Under the pieces are notes generated by a model. It did no database searches. It was not told the DNA's origin and saw nothing but the letters and a program-made list of their open reading frames with translations. Both the position numbers and the translations under genes were made by a program. From Azolla caroliniana (lineage: Eukaryota > Polypodiophyta): a DNA stretch of 64,000 bases. How positions within the stretch are numbered: position 1 is the first letter of the stretch; each line of letters starts with the position of its first letter. Below, piece after piece: positions 47,184-60,424 of the stretch. The stretch spans positions 1 through 64,000 of the forward strand of contig JBHGNT010000058.1 of NCBI GenBank assembly GCA_043228905.1, written 5' to 3'.

Positions 47184-47907
47184 AAGACAATATCATATAT
47201 CAAATTTTGCGACACATGTCATGTGTGTACTGTTTGATAACTCAAAAAGTCAACCCCTAAAGTAGTTCTTAAAATAATGTACAATTAACAAAATAATTAA
47301 TATTATGTTTGAAGGATTGACAAAGAAGTTTACTTTAATTTTTTTCTCCTAACATCAATTTCTAAACTTAATCCCATTATTCGATTAATGGTAGAGGTTT
47401 CGAATGAAATTGGACCAAACATTATGTTGTTCGGGAAAACAAGAAGCAATATATTCAGTTGTGGTTATTCCTCAACATTGTTACGATAAATCAGTACACC
47501 AACAATTATAGTTTTGATAACTTGATACAATTTCAAAAAATACTCATAGATTGCAAAATACTGGTCAATTGTCGACAAGCATTGCAGTATGTTTCTTTAT
47601 TTGTAGCAAAGCACTAGAATAGTACATTAACTAATTCATTTACTCCATGAATTCCATTCTAATCAAGTTGCCTCGACTCGTTCATTTTTGCCCGAGATGC
47701 GCGGGTACAACCACATGCATAGGACAAACTAGATACATCATAGATCTTGAGTTAATTTGTCATCGATAAAAACCCGTCAAATTATTAAATCTTAAAAACG
47801 AGAGTGTGTTAGAATAATCTTCTGTTTCTTGTCGATGCTTGCGCAAAATATGAATATTCTTTATTACTAATCAATGATTGCAATATTAAAAAGTGCACAA
47901 GATGTGA

Positions 47908-47980
47908 TCCATTGTAGTCTAGTTGGTTAGAATGCTTGGCTCTCACATGACAGACCCGGGTTCAACTCCTAGGAATAGAT
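47908..47980 (+). pseudogene. tRNA-Glu(CTC)-like copy
   Basis: Twin of 23,404; anticodon stem and acceptor degraded. Confidence 0.72.
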
Positions 47981-48361
47981 TGCACCAACAATTATAGCTT
48001 GGATAACTTGATACAATTACAAACAATACGCATTGATAGCAGAATAATGGCCAACTGTAGTAAAGCACTCGAATATTACATTAACTAATTGATTTACTAA
48101 ATGAATTCCACTATAGTCTAGTTGGTTCAGATACTTGTTTTTTACACGAGACTCCCGGGTACAACAATTGGCATGGGAAAAACTAAATACATCATAGATC
48201 ATGAGTTAATATATCATCGATAAAAACCCTTGAAATTATTAAATCTTAAAAACGAGAGTGTGTTAGAATAATCCTCAGTTTCTCGTTAATATTTGCGCAA
48301 TATATAAATATTACTTATTACTAATCAATGATTGCAATATTAAAAAGTACACTAGATATGA

Positions 48362-48434
48362 TCCATTGTAGTCTAGTTGGTTAGGATACTTGGCTTTCAC
48401 CCGAGAGACCGGGGTTTAACTACCGGAAATGGAA
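48362..48434 (+). pseudogene. tRNA-Glu(TTC)-like copy
   Basis: Twin of 23,858. Confidence 0.74.
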
Positions 48435-48698
48435 ACGACAATATCATATATAAAATTTCCGACGTATATCATGTGTTAATTGTTTGATAACTTTCGGGTA
48501 CAAAAATAGGCATTGGAAAAACTAGAGACATCATAGATCATGAGGTAATGTCGCATCGATAAAAACTTTTCAAATTATTAAATCTTAAAAATGACAGTGT
48601 GTTAGAATAATCCTCAGTTTCTCGTTGATGCTTGCCCAATATATCAATATCACTTGTTAGTAATCTATGATTGCAATATATCTATACATAAGATAGGA

Positions 48699-48771
48699 TC
48701 CATTGTAGTCTAGTTGGTGAAGATACTCGGCTTTCTCTTGAGAGACCCGTGTTCAACTCCCGGCAATGGAA
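48699..48771 (+). pseudogene. tRNA-Glu(TTC)-like copy
   Basis: Twin of 24,195; loop CTTTCTC. Confidence 0.74.
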
Positions 48772-49496
48772 ACGACAATATCATATTATAAATTTGCAAC
48801 GCATATCATGTGTTTGAAGGATTGATGACAAATTGTTTGGTTTTTATAGTTTCGATAACTTGATAGAATTTCCAAAGATACGCATAGATTGTAGAATAAT
48901 GTTTCACTCTTGATCAACATTGCACCATAGTTCTTTATTTGAAGAAAAGCACTAGACTATTACATTAACTAATTCATTTACTAAATTAATTCCATTGTAG
49001 TCTAGTTGGTTGGGATACTTGTTTTTTACACGAGATTGCCAGGTACAACATTATGTTGTTCAGGAAAACAAGAAGCGGTAGATTTGGTTGTGGTTATTCT
49101 TGAACATCAATAGTTTCGATCGCTTGTTACAATTTCAAACAATACGCATAGATTGGAGAATAATGGTCAATTGTCGATGACTATTGCACTATGTTTCTTT
49201 ATTTGTAACAAAGGACTAGAATGGTACATTAAGTAATTCATTAACAAAGGACTAGAATGGTACATTATAATCAAGTTGCCTCGGATGCTTACTTTTTACC
49301 TGGGACCCCGACTACAAGTAGATATATCATATATCATGAGTTAATGTGGCATCGATAAAAATCCTTGAAATTATTAAATCCTAAAAACGATAGTGTGCTA
49401 GAATAATCCTTAGTTTTTCATTGATGCTTGCGCAATATATAAATATTATTTATTTCTAATCAATTATAGCAATATTGAAAAGCATAGAAGATGTGA

Positions 49497-49569
49497 TCCA
49501 TTGTAGTCTAGTTGGTTAGGATGATCGCATCTCACCTGAGAGACCCGTGTTCAACTCCTGGTAATGGAA
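49497..49569 (+). pseudogene. tRNA-Glu(CTC)-like copy
   Basis: Twin of 24,994. Confidence 0.73.
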
Positions 49570-50273
49570 AAGACAATACCATACCTCAAATTTTGCGACG
49601 CATGTCATGTGTGTATTGTTTGATAACTCAAAAACTCAAGCCCTAAAGTAGTTCATACAATAATGTGCAATTAACAAAATAATTAATATTATGTTCGAAG
49701 GATTGACAAAGAACTTTACTTTAATTTCTAAACTTAATCCCATTATTCGATTAATGGTAGAGGTTTCGAATGAAATTGGACCAAACATTATGTTGTTCGG
49801 GAGAACAAGAAACAATATATTTAGTTGTGGTTATTCATGAACATTGTTACGATAAATTAGTACACCAACAATTATAGTTTGTATAACTTGATACAATTTT
49901 AAGCCATACGCATAGATTGCAAAATAATGGTCAACTGTCGACAAGCATTGCAGCATGTTTCTTTTTTTGTAGCAAAGCACTAGAATAGTACATTAACTAA
50001 TTAATTTATTAAATGAATTCCATTGTAGTCTAGTTGGTTCGGATCCTTGTTTTTTACACGAGACTCCCGGGTATAACAATAGGCATTGGGAAAACTAGAT
50101 ACATCATAGATCATGAGGTAATGTGACATCGACAAAAACCCTTGAAATTATTAAATCTTAGAAACGAGAGTGGGTTATAATAATCTTCTGTTTCTCGTTG
50201 ATGGTTGCGCAATAAATAAATATTATTTATTACCAATCAATGATTGCAATATTAGAAAGTGCACAGGATGTTA

Positions 50274-50346
50274 TCCATTGTAGTCTAGTTGGTTAGAATA
50301 CTCGGCTCTCACACGAGAGACCCGGGTTCAACTCTCGGGGATAGAC
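50274..50346 (+). pseudogene. tRNA-Glu(CTC)-like copy
   Basis: Twin of 25,771; 3' acceptor strand replaced. Confidence 0.73.
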
Positions 50347-51033
50347 AGGACAATATCATATATTAAATTTTGCAACGCATGTTATGTGTTAACAGTTTGA
50401 TAACTCAAAAATTCAAGACCTAAAGTAGTTACAATTATGTACAATTAACAAAATAATCAATATTACGTTTGGTGGATTGATAAAGAATTTTAGTTTGATT
50501 GTTTTTCCGAACGTCAATTTCTAAATTAAATCCCCTTATTCAATTAATACTAGTGGTTTCAAATGAAATTTGACGAAAAATTATGTTGTTTGGGACAAGA
50601 AGAACCAGTATATTTAGTTGTGGTTATTCCTCAACATTGTTATCACAAATTAGTACACCAAGAATTATAGTTTGGATAACTTGATACAATTTCAAACAAT
50701 ACGCATAGATTGCAAAATAATGGTCAACTGTTGACTAGCATTGCACCATGTTTCTTTCTTTGTAGCAAAGCACTTGAATAGTACATTTACTAATTCATTT
50801 AGTCAATGAATTCCATTTTAATCAAGTTGCCTTGAATCTTTGATTTTTGCTGGAGACGCGTGGGTACAAGCACAGGTATAGGAAAAATTAGATAAAAACC
50901 CTTGAAACTAGTAAATCTTAGAAACGAGAGTGTGTTAGAATAATCCTCAGTTTTTCGTTGATGCTTGCACAAAATATAAATAGTATTTATTTCCAATCAA
51001 TGATTGTAATATTACAAAGCACACAAAATGTGA

Positions 51034-51106
51034 TCCATTGTACTCTAGTTGGTTAGGATACTCAACTCTAGGCCGAGAGACCCGGGTTCAACTACCGGCA
51101 ATGGAA
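51034..51106 (+). pseudogene. tRNA-Glu-like copy
   Basis: Twin of 26,531, but with CCGGG in the T-stem, so this B-box is intact (GGTTCAACTAC, one 3' change). Anticodon arm degraded. Confidence 0.72.
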
Positions 51107-51557
51107 ACGACAATATCATATATTAAATTTTCGACGCATATCATGTCTTAACTGTTTGATAACTCAATAACTCAAGACCTAAAGTAGGTGTTACAATAAT
51201 GTACAGTTAAATAAATAATCAATATTATGTTTGAAGGATTGATAAAGAAATTTACTTTGATTTTCTCCTCCTAACACCAATTTCTAAACTTAATCCCATT
51301 ATTCGATTGTAATCACGTGGCCTCGAATCGTTGATTTTTACCCAAGACGCGCGGTTACAAGCACAGGCATAGGAAAAACTAGATATATCATACATGATGA
51401 GTTAATTTGGCACCGATAAAAACCCGTGAAATTATTAAATCTTAAAAACGAGAGTGTGTTAGAATAATCCTCTGTTTCTTGTTGATGATTGCGCAATATA
51501 TAAATATTATTTATTACTAATTAATGATTGCAATTTAAAAAAGTGTACAATATGTGA

Positions 51558-51630
51558 TCGATTGAAGTCTAGTTGGTTAGAATACTCGGCTCTCACTTGA
51601 GAGACCCGGGTTTAACTCCTGGCAATGAAA
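51558..51630 (+). pseudogene. tRNA-Glu(CTC)-like copy
   Basis: Twin of 27,055. Confidence 0.73.
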
Positions 51631-52481
51631 ACGACAATATCATATATTAAATTTCTGAGTTATATCTTGTGTTAACTGTTTGATAACTTAAAAACTCAAG
51701 ACCTAAAGTAGATGTTACAATAATGTACAATTAATAAAATAAACAATATTATGTCTGAAGGATTGATGACGAACATTGCTTTCCTTTTTTTCTCTTGTTG
51801 ATATGGCACCATATTTCTTTATTTGAACCAATATTACATTGACTAATTGATTTACGAAATAAATTCCATTGTAGTCTAGATTGCAGAATAATGGTCAACT
51901 ATTGAGATACCCGGGTTCAACTCCCACCAATAGAAAAGACAATATCATATATCATATTTTGTGACGCATGTCATGTGTTAAGTGCTCGATAACTCAACAA
52001 CTGAAGACCTAACATTATGTTGTTCGGGATAACAACATGCAGTATATTTAGTTCTGGTTATCCACAACATTGTTATGACAAATTAGTACACCTACAATTA
52101 TAGTTTCGATAATTCGATAGAATTTCAAACAATACGCATAGATTACAGAGTAATGGTCAATTGTCGATGAGTATTGCACCATGTTTCTTTATTTTTAACA
52201 AAGGACTAAAATGGTACATTAACTAAGTCATTTACTAAATGAAAACCATTGTAATCAAGTTGCCTCGAATCCTTGCTTTTTACCTGAGACACTCGGGTAC
52301 AAGTAGATATATCCTATATCATGAGTTAATATGGCATTGATAAAAACCCTTGAAATTATTAAATCTTAAAAACGAGAGTGTGTTCGAAAAAACCTCTGTT
52401 TCTTGTTGATGCTTGTGCAATATATAAATATTATTTATTTCTAATCAATGATAGCAAGATTAAAAAGCACACAAGCTGTGA

Positions 52482-52554
52482 TCCACGATAGTCTAGTTGG
52501 TTAGGATACTCGGCCCTCATGTGAGAGACCCGGGTACAACTCCCGGCAATGGAA
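52482..52554 (+). pseudogene. tRNA-Glu(CTC)-like copy
   Basis: Twin of 27,979. Confidence 0.72.
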
Positions 52555-53277
52555 ACGACAATATCCTATATTAAATTTCCGACGCATATAAGGTGGTAAT
52601 TGTTTGATAACTAAAAAAATCCAGTCCTAAAGTAGGTGTTACAATAATGTACGACTAACAAAATAAAGAATTTTATGTTTCAACGATTGATAACGAACTT
52701 TACTTTGATTTTCGTCTCCTAACATCAATTTCTAAACTTAATTCCATTATTCGATTAATGGTAGAGGTTTCGAATGAAATTGGAAAAAATAATATGTTGT
52801 TCGGGACAACAAGAAAAAGTATATTTAGTTGTGGTTATTCCTCAACATTGTTACGATAAATTAGTACACCAAGATTTATATTTTAGATAACTTGATCCAA
52901 TTTCAAACAATACACTTAGATTGCATAATAATGTTCAACTATCGACAAGCATTGCACCATTATTTTTTATTTGGAGCATGGCAGTAGAATAGTGCATTAA
53001 CTAACTCATTTACTAAATCAATTCCTATGTAATCGAGATGCCTGGAATCGTTGATTTTTACCCGAGACACGTGGGTACAAGTATAGGAATAGGAAAAACT
53101 AGATACAGCATAGCTCATGAGCTAATTTGGCATCGATAAAAACCGGTGAGCTTATTAAATCTTAAAAACGAGAGTGTGTTACAATAATCCTCTGTTACTT
53201 GTTGATGCTTGCGCAACATATAAATATTATTTATCACTAATCAATGATTGCAATATTAAAAAGTGTACCAGATGTGA

Positions 53278-53350
53278 TCCATGGAAGTCTAGTTGGTTAG
53301 AATACTCGGCTCTCACCCGAGAGACACGGGTTTAACTCCCGGCAATGAAA
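53278..53350 (+). pseudogene. tRNA-Glu(CTC)-like copy
   Basis: Twin of 28,775; perfect anticodon arm. Confidence 0.74.
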
Positions 53351-54073
53351 ACGACAATATCATATATTAAATTTCCAAGGCATATCTTGTGTTAACTGTT
53401 TGATAACTCAAAAACTCAAGACCTCAAGTAGATGTTACAATAATGTACAATTAACAAAATAATCAATATTATGTTTGGAGGATTGATGACGAACATTGCT
53501 TTCTTTTTATTCTCCTAACATCAATTTCTAAACTTAATCCATTATTCAATTAATAGTAGAGGTTTCAAAGAAATTTGACAAAATATTATTATGTTCGGGA
53601 CAAGAAGAAGCAATATATTTAGTTGTGGTTATTTCTCAACATTATCATGGTGAATTCTCGATGAGCATTGCACAATGTTTCTTGATTTGAAGTAATGCAC
53701 TAGACTATTATATTAACTAATTCATTTACTAAAAGAATTCCAGTATAGTCTAGTTTGTTCGGATCCTTCTTTTTTAGAGGAGACTCCCGGGTACAACAAT
53801 TGGCATGGGAAAAACTAAGTCATTTACTAAATGAACACCATTGTAATCAAGTTGCCTCAAATCCTTGCTTTTTACCTGAGACACCCGGGTACAAGTAGAT
53901 ATATCCTATATCATGAGTTAATATGGCATTGATAAAAACCCTTGAAATTATTAAATCTTAAAAACGAGAGTGTGTTAGAATAATCCTCAGTTTTTTGTTG
54001 ATGCTTGCGCAATATATAAATATTATTTATTTCTAATCAATGATAGCAAGATTAAAAAGCACACAAGATGTGA

Positions 54074-54146
54074 TCCACGATAGTCTAGTTGGCTAGAATA
54101 CATGACTCTGACCCGAGAGACCCGGGTTCAACTCTCAGGAATAGAA
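54074..54146 (+). pseudogene. tRNA-Glu(CTC)-like copy
   Basis: Twin of 29,571. Confidence 0.72.
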
Positions 54147-54868
54147 AGGACCATATCATATATTACATTTCCAACGCATATCATGTGTTATCTGTTTGAT
54201 AACTGAATAACTCAAGACCTAAAGTAGGTGTTACAATAATGTACAATTAACAAAATAATCAATATTATGTTTGAAGGATTGATAAGGAACTTTACTTTGA
54301 TTTTTTTCTCCTAACATCAATTTCTAAACTTAATTCCATTATTCGATTAATGGTAGAGGTTTCGAATGAAATTGGACAAAATAATATGTTGTTCGGGACA
54401 ACAAGAAGAAGCATATTTAGTTGTGGTTATTCCTCAACATTGTTACGATAAATTAGTACACTAACAATTATAGTTTAGATAACTTGATCCAATTTCAAAC
54501 AATATACATAGATTAAGAATAATGTTCAACTGTCGACAAGCATTGCACCATTTTTTTTTATTTGGAGCATGGCACTAGAATAGTGCATTAACTAACTCAT
54601 TTACTAAATCAATTCCTATGTAATCGAGATGCCTGGAATCGTTGATTTTTACCCGAGACACGTGGGTACAAGTACAGGAATAGGAAAAACTAGATACATC
54701 ATAGCTCATGAGTTAATTTTTCATCGACAAAAACCGGTGAACTTATTAAATCTTAAAAAGCAGAGTGTATTAGAATAATCCTCTGTTACTTGTTGATGCT
54801 TGGGCAACATATAAATAGTATTTATCACTAATCAATGATTGCAATATTAAAAAGTGTACCAGATGTGA

Positions 54869-54941
54869 TCCATGGAAGTCTAGTTGGTTAGAATACTCGG
54901 CTCTCACTCGAGAGAGTCGGGTTTAACTCCCGGCAATGAAA
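54869..54941 (+). pseudogene. tRNA-Glu(CTC)-like copy
   Basis: Relative of 28,775. Variable region changed (AGAGT), T-loop TTTAACT. Confidence 0.72.
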
Positions 54942-56210
54942 ACGACAATATCATATATTAAATTTCCGAGGCATATCTTGTGTTAGCTGTTTGATAACTG
55001 AAAAACTCAAGACCTAAAGAAGATGTTACAATAATATACAATTAACAAAATAATCAATATTATGTTTGAAGGATTGATGACGAAGTTTGCTTTCATTTTT
55101 TTCTCCTAACATCAATTTCTAAACTTAATCCCATTATTCAATTCATAGTAGAGGTTTGAAATGAAATTTGACAAAATATTATGTTGTTCGGGACAAGAAG
55201 AAGCTATATATTGAATTGTGGTTATTTCTCAACATGGTTACAACAAATTAGTACACCGATGATTATAGTTTGGATAACATGATAGAATTTCTAAAAATAC
55301 GCGTAGATTGTATAATAATGGTGAACTCTTGATCAGCATTGCACCATATTTCTTTATTTGATGCAAAGCACTAGAATATTACATTAACTAATTCATTTAC
55401 TAAATAAATTCCATTGTTGTCTAGTTGGTTCGGATCCTTGTTTTTTTACGCATAGATTGCAGAATAATGGTTAACTATCGAGAGACCCAGGTTCAACTCC
55501 CACCAATAGAAAAGACAATATCATATATCATGTTTTGCGACGCATGTCATGTGTTAAGTGTTCGATAACTGAAAAACTAAAGACCTAAACTAGTTGTTAC
55601 AATAATGTACAATTAGCAAAATAATCAATATTATGTTTGAAGGATTGATAAAGAACTATACTTTGATTTTTTTCTCCAAACACTAATTTCTAAACTTAAT
55701 CCCATTATTCAATTAAAAGTAGAGGTGTCAAATGAAATTTGACATAACATTATGTATTTCGGGAGAAGATAAATCAATATATTTAGTTGTGGTTATTCCA
55801 CAACATCGTTACGACAAATTAATACACCGACAATTATAGTTTGGGTAGCTTGATACAATTTCCAAAAATATGCATAGATTGTAGAATTATAGTGAACTCT
55901 CGATGGTCATTGCACCATGTTTCTTTATTTGAAGCAAGGCACTAGAATATTACATTAACTAATTCATTTACTGAATGAATTGCATTGTAGTCTAGTGAGA
56001 CTCGCGGGTACATGAATAGGCATTGGGAGAACTATATACATCATAGATCATGAGGTACTATGGCATTGATAAAAACCCTTGAAATTATTAAATCTTAACA
56101 ACGAGAGTGTGTTAGAATAATCCTCTGTTTCTCGTTGATGCTTGTGAAATATATAAATATTATTTATTACTACTCAATGATTGCAATATTAAAAAGTGCA
56201 AAAGATGTGA

Positions 56211-56283
56211 TCCATTATAGTCTAGTTGGTTAGGATACTGGGCTCTCACACGAGAAACCCGTGTTCAACTCCCGGGAATATAA
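56211..56283 (+). pseudogene. tRNA-Glu(CTC)-like copy
   Basis: Anticodon stem CTGGG/ACGAG and acceptor 3' strand damaged. T-loop TTCAACT kept. Confidence 0.72.
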
Positions 56284-56526
56284 AGGACAATATCATATAT
56301 CAAATTTTAGACGCTTGTCATGTGTTAACTGTTTGATAACTCAAAAACTAGATACATCATAGATCATGAGTTAATGTGGCATCGAGAAAAACCCTTGAAA
56401 TTATTAAATCTTAAAAACGACAGTGTGTTAGAATAATCCTCAGTTTTTCGTTCATGCTTGCAAAAAATATATATATTATTTTTTTCTAATCAATGATTGC
56501 AATAATAGAAAGCAGAGAAGATGTAA

Positions 56527-56599
56527 TCCATTGTAGTCTAGTTGGTTAGAATACTCCGCTCCTACCGAAGAGAACCGGGTTAAACTCCCGTCAATGGAT
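56527..56599 (+). pseudogene. tRNA-Glu-like copy, anticodon CCT
   Basis: Sister of 19,876, with the same altered loop CTCCTAC. Confidence 0.7.
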
Positions 56600-57178
56600 A
56601 CATCATAGCTCATGAGTTAATTTGGCATCGATAGAAACCCATGAAATTATTAAATCTTAAAAACAAGACTGTGTTAGAATAATCCTGTGTTTCTTGTAGA
56701 TGCTTGCACAATATATAATGTTTTTTTTTCTTCTTCTAACATGAATTTCTAAACTTAATCCCATTATTCAATTAATGGTACACGTTTCAAATGAAATTTG
56801 ACAAAAAATTATGTTGTTCGGGATAACAAGAAGCAGTATATTTAGTTCTGGTTATTACACAACTTTTTTACAACAAATTATGTCTTTATTTCTAACAAAG
56901 GACTAAAATGGTACATTAACAAAGTCATTTAGTAAATGAATACCATTGTAATCAAGTTGCCTCGGATCCTTGCTTTTTACCTGAGATGCCCGGGTACAAG
57001 TAGATATATCCTATATCATGGGTTAATATGGCATCGATAAAAACCCTTGAAATTATTAAATCTTAAAAACGAAAGTGTGTTACAATAATCGTTAGTTTTT
57101 CGTTGATACCTCCGAAATATATAAATATTATTAATTTCTAATCAATGATAGCAAGATTAAAAAGCACACAAGATGTGA

Positions 57179-57251
57179 TCCACGATAGTCTAGTTGGTTA
57201 GGATACTCGGCCCTCACCCGAGAGACCCGGGTTCAACTCCCGGTAATGGAA
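57179..57251 (+). pseudogene. tRNA-Glu(CTC)-like copy
   Basis: A-box, B-box, anticodon stem and T-arm are perfect. C33 in the loop (CCCTCAC), acceptor TCCACGA mismatched to TAATGGA. Confidence 0.76.
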
Positions 57252-57973
57252 ATGACAATATCATATATTAAATTTTCGATGCATATCAGGTGTTAACTCT
57301 TTGATAACTCAAAAACTGAAGTCCTAAAGTAGGTGTTACAATAATGTACAATTAACAAAATAATCAATTTTATGTTTCAACGATTGATGACGAACTTTAC
57401 TCTGATTTTCTTCTCCTAACATCAATTTCTAAACTTGATTCCATTATTCGATTAATGGTAGAGGTTTCGAATGAAACTGGACAAAATATTATGTTGTTCG
57501 GGACAACAAGAAGAAGAAAATATTATGTGGTTATTCCTCAACATTATTACGATAAATTAGTACACCAACAATTATAGTTTAGATAACTTCATTCAATTTC
57601 AAACAATACGCATAGATTGCAGAATAATGTTCAACTGTCGACAAGCATGGTACCATTTTTCTTTATTTGTAGCATAGCACTAGAATAGTACATTCACTAA
57701 CACCTTTACTAAATGAATTCCATTGTAATCAAGATGCCTCGAATCGTTGATTTTTACCCGAGACACGTGGGTACAATTACAGGCATAGGAAAAACTAGAT
57801 ACATCATAGCTCATGAGTTACTTTGGCATCGATAAAAACCGGTGAACTTATTAAATCTTAAAAACGAGAGTGTGTTAGAATAATCCTCAGTTTCTCGTTG
57901 ATGCTTGCGCAATACATAAATATTATTTATTACTAATCAATGATCGCAATATTAAAAAGTGCAGCAGATCTGA

Positions 57974-58046
57974 TCCATTGTAGTCTAGTTGGATAGAATA
58001 CTTGACTCTGACCCGAGAGACCCGGGTTCACATCTCGGGAATAGAA
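57974..58046 (+). pseudogene. tRNA-Glu(CTC)-like copy
   Basis: Anticodon stem CTTGA, loop CTCTGAC, T-loop TTCACAT. Confidence 0.72.
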
Positions 58047-58288
58047 AGGACCATATCATATATTACATTTCCGACGCATATCATGTGTTATCTGTTTGAT
58101 AACTGAATAACTCAAGACCTAAAGTATCTGAGTTAATATCGCATCGATGGAAACCGTTGAAATTATTAAATCTTAAAAACGAGAGTGTGTTAGAATAATC
58201 CTCTGTTTCTCGTTGATGCCTGTGCAATATATAAATATTATTTATTACTAATCAGTGATTGCAATATTGAAAAGTACACAAGATATGA

Positions 58289-58361
58289 TCCATTGTAGTC
58301 TAGTTGGTTAGGATACTAGGCTCTCACATGAGATAGCCGGGTTCAACTCCCAACAATGGAA
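58289..58361 (+). pseudogene. tRNA-Glu(CTC)-like copy
   Basis: Acceptor complete. Anticodon stem CTAGG/ATGAG and T-stem mismatched. Sister of 62,649. Confidence 0.73.
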
Positions 58362-58849
58362 ACGACAATATCATATATTAAATTTTTGACTCATATGATG
58401 TTTTAATTGTTTGATAACTCAAAAACGCAAGATTATGTTTGAAGGATTGATGACGAACTTTCCTCCATCAACATTCCAAAAATAGGCATAGCTTGTCGAA
58501 TAATGATTAATTCTCGATTAGCATTGCACCATGTTTGTTTATTTGAATGAAAGCACTTGAATATTACATTAACCAATTCATTTACTAGTTGAATTCCATT
58601 GTAGTCTAGTTCGTTCAGATCCTTGTTTTTTACACAAGACTCCCGGGTACAACAATAGGCATTGGAAAAACTAGATACATCATAGATGATGAGGGAATGT
58701 CGCATCGATAAAAACCGTTGAAATTATTAAATCTTAAAAATGAGAGTGTGTTAGAATAATCCTCAGTTTCTCGTTGATGCTTGCGCAATATATAAATATT
58801 ATTTATTACTAATCTATGATTGCAATATTAAAAACTACACAAGATATGA

Positions 58850-58922
58850 TCCATTGTAGTCTAGTTGGTTAGGATACTCGGCTCTCACCCGAGAGACCCG
58901 GTTTCGACTCTCGGCAATGGAA
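58850..58922 (+). pseudogene. tRNA-Glu(CTC)-like copy
   Basis: Acceptor, D-arm and anticodon arm (CTCGG-CTCTCAC-CCGAG) match the consensus. The T-arm is altered (CCGGT-TTCGACT-CTCGG). Confidence 0.76.
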
Positions 58923-59626
58923 ACGACAATATCATATATTGAATTTCCGACGGATATCATGTCTTAACTGTTTGATAACTCAAAAACTCAAGACCTAAAC
59001 TAGCTGTTACAATAATATACAATTAACAAAATAATCAATATTATGTTTGAAGGATTAAAGACGATCTTTAGTTTGATTTTTTTCTCCTAACATCAATTTC
59101 TAAACTTACTCCCATGATTCGATTAATGGTAGAGCTTTCAAATGAAATTGGACAAAACATTATGTTGTTGGAGACAACAAGAAGAAGTATATTTGGTTAT
59201 GGTTATTCGTCAACATTGGTACGACAAATTAGTACACTAACAATTACAGTTGGCATAACTCGATACAATTTCAAACAATACGCATAGAATAAAAAATAAT
59301 GTTCAACTGTCGACAAGTATTGCACCATGTTTTTTTATTTGTAGCAAAGCACTAGAATAGTACATTGACTAATTTATTTTCTAAATGAATTACATTGTAA
59401 TCAAATTGCCTCGAATCGTTAATTTCTACTCGAAACGTGCGGGGACAAGTATAGCCAACTATATCATGAGTTAATGTGGCATCGATAAAAACCCGTGAAA
59501 TTAATAAATCTTAAAAACGAGAGTGTGTTAAAATAATCCTATGTTTCTTGTTGATGCTTGTGCAATATATAAATATTATTTACTACTAATGAATGATTGC
59601 AATATTAAAAAGTGTACAAAATGTGA

Positions 59627-59699
59627 TCCATTAATGTCTAGTTGGTTAGAATACTCGGCTCTCACCCAACAGACCCGTGTTCAACTCTTGGGAATAGAA
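59627..59699 (+). pseudogene. tRNA-Glu(CTC)-like copy
   Basis: Anticodon 3' strand CCAAC, acceptor 3' strand GAATAGA. The predicted 80-residue ORF 59,541-59,783 merely crosses this copy. Confidence 0.72.
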
Positions 59700-60138
59700 A
59701 GGACGATAACTTATATACAAGTTTGCGACGATTGTCATGTGTTTGATAACTCAAAAACTGAAGACGTAAAGTATTTACAATAATGTACAATTAACAAAAT
59801 AATCAATATTATGTTTGAAGTATTTATAAAGAACTTGGGTTTGATTTTTTTCTCCTCACATCAATTTCTAAACTTCATCCCAATATTCAATTAATAGTAG
59901 AGGTTTTTGATGAAATTTTACAAAACATTATGTTGTTCGTGACAAAAAGAAGCAGTATATTTACTTGGGGCTATTCCTCAACATCGTTACGACAAATTAG
60001 TACACCAAGCATTATAATTTCGATAACTTGATACAATTTCCAAAAATACGCATCCATTGTCAAATAATGGTGTATTCTCGATGAGCAATGCACCATGTTT
60101 CTTTATTTGAAGCAAAGAACTAGAATATTACATTAACA

Positions 60139-60159
60139 AATTCATTTACTAAATGAATT
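60139..60159. repeat. Example of the 21-bp palindrome 5' of B-type units
   Basis: AATTCATTTACTAAATGAATT: 10-bp perfect arms around a single C, directly before a B-type tRNA-like sequence. Many other monomers carry it (for example near 1,435, 4,870, 23,590); some lose symmetry through one change (taCTCaatg). Confidence 0.85.
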
Positions 60160-60232
60160 CCATTGTAGTCTAGTTGGTTCGCATCCTTGTTTTTTACACG
60201 AGACTCCCGGGTAGAACAATTGGCATGGGAAA
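60159..60232 (+). pseudogene. Representative B-type degraded tRNA-like unit
   Basis: Starts TCCATTGTAGTCTAGTTGG like the A-type, keeps the D-arm and a CCCGGGTA T-arm vestige, but the anticodon arm has become cttgttttttacacgag and the 3' acceptor strand no longer pairs. Two B subfamilies exist: tagtctagttggttcggatcc and taatcaagttgcctcg. The T-run in the middle would end Pol III transcription early. Confidence 0.75.
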
Positions 60233-60402
60233 ACTAGATACATCATAGATCATGAGTTAATATAACATCGATAAAAACCCTTGAAATTATTAAATCTTAA
60301 AAACGAGAGTGTGTTAGAATAATCCTCAGTTTCTAGTTGATGCATGCGCACTATATAAATATTATTTATTACTAATCAATCATTGTAGTACACAAGATAT
60401 GA

Positions 60403-60424
60403 TCCATTGTAGTATAGTCGGTCG
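60403..60424 (+). pseudogene. tRNA-Glu-like 5' fragment
   Basis: Only the acceptor 5' strand and part of the D-arm remain before a jump to downstream linker (gacgcagatcttg). Confidence 0.65.

Larger units (their letters stand above)
29891..54392. repeat. 17.48-kb tandem segmental duplication, copy 2 (interrupted by TE2)
   Basis: Matches 12,409-29,889 base for base apart from scattered substitutions and the TE2 insertion at 39,806-46,827 (element plus target duplication). Confidence 0.93.
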
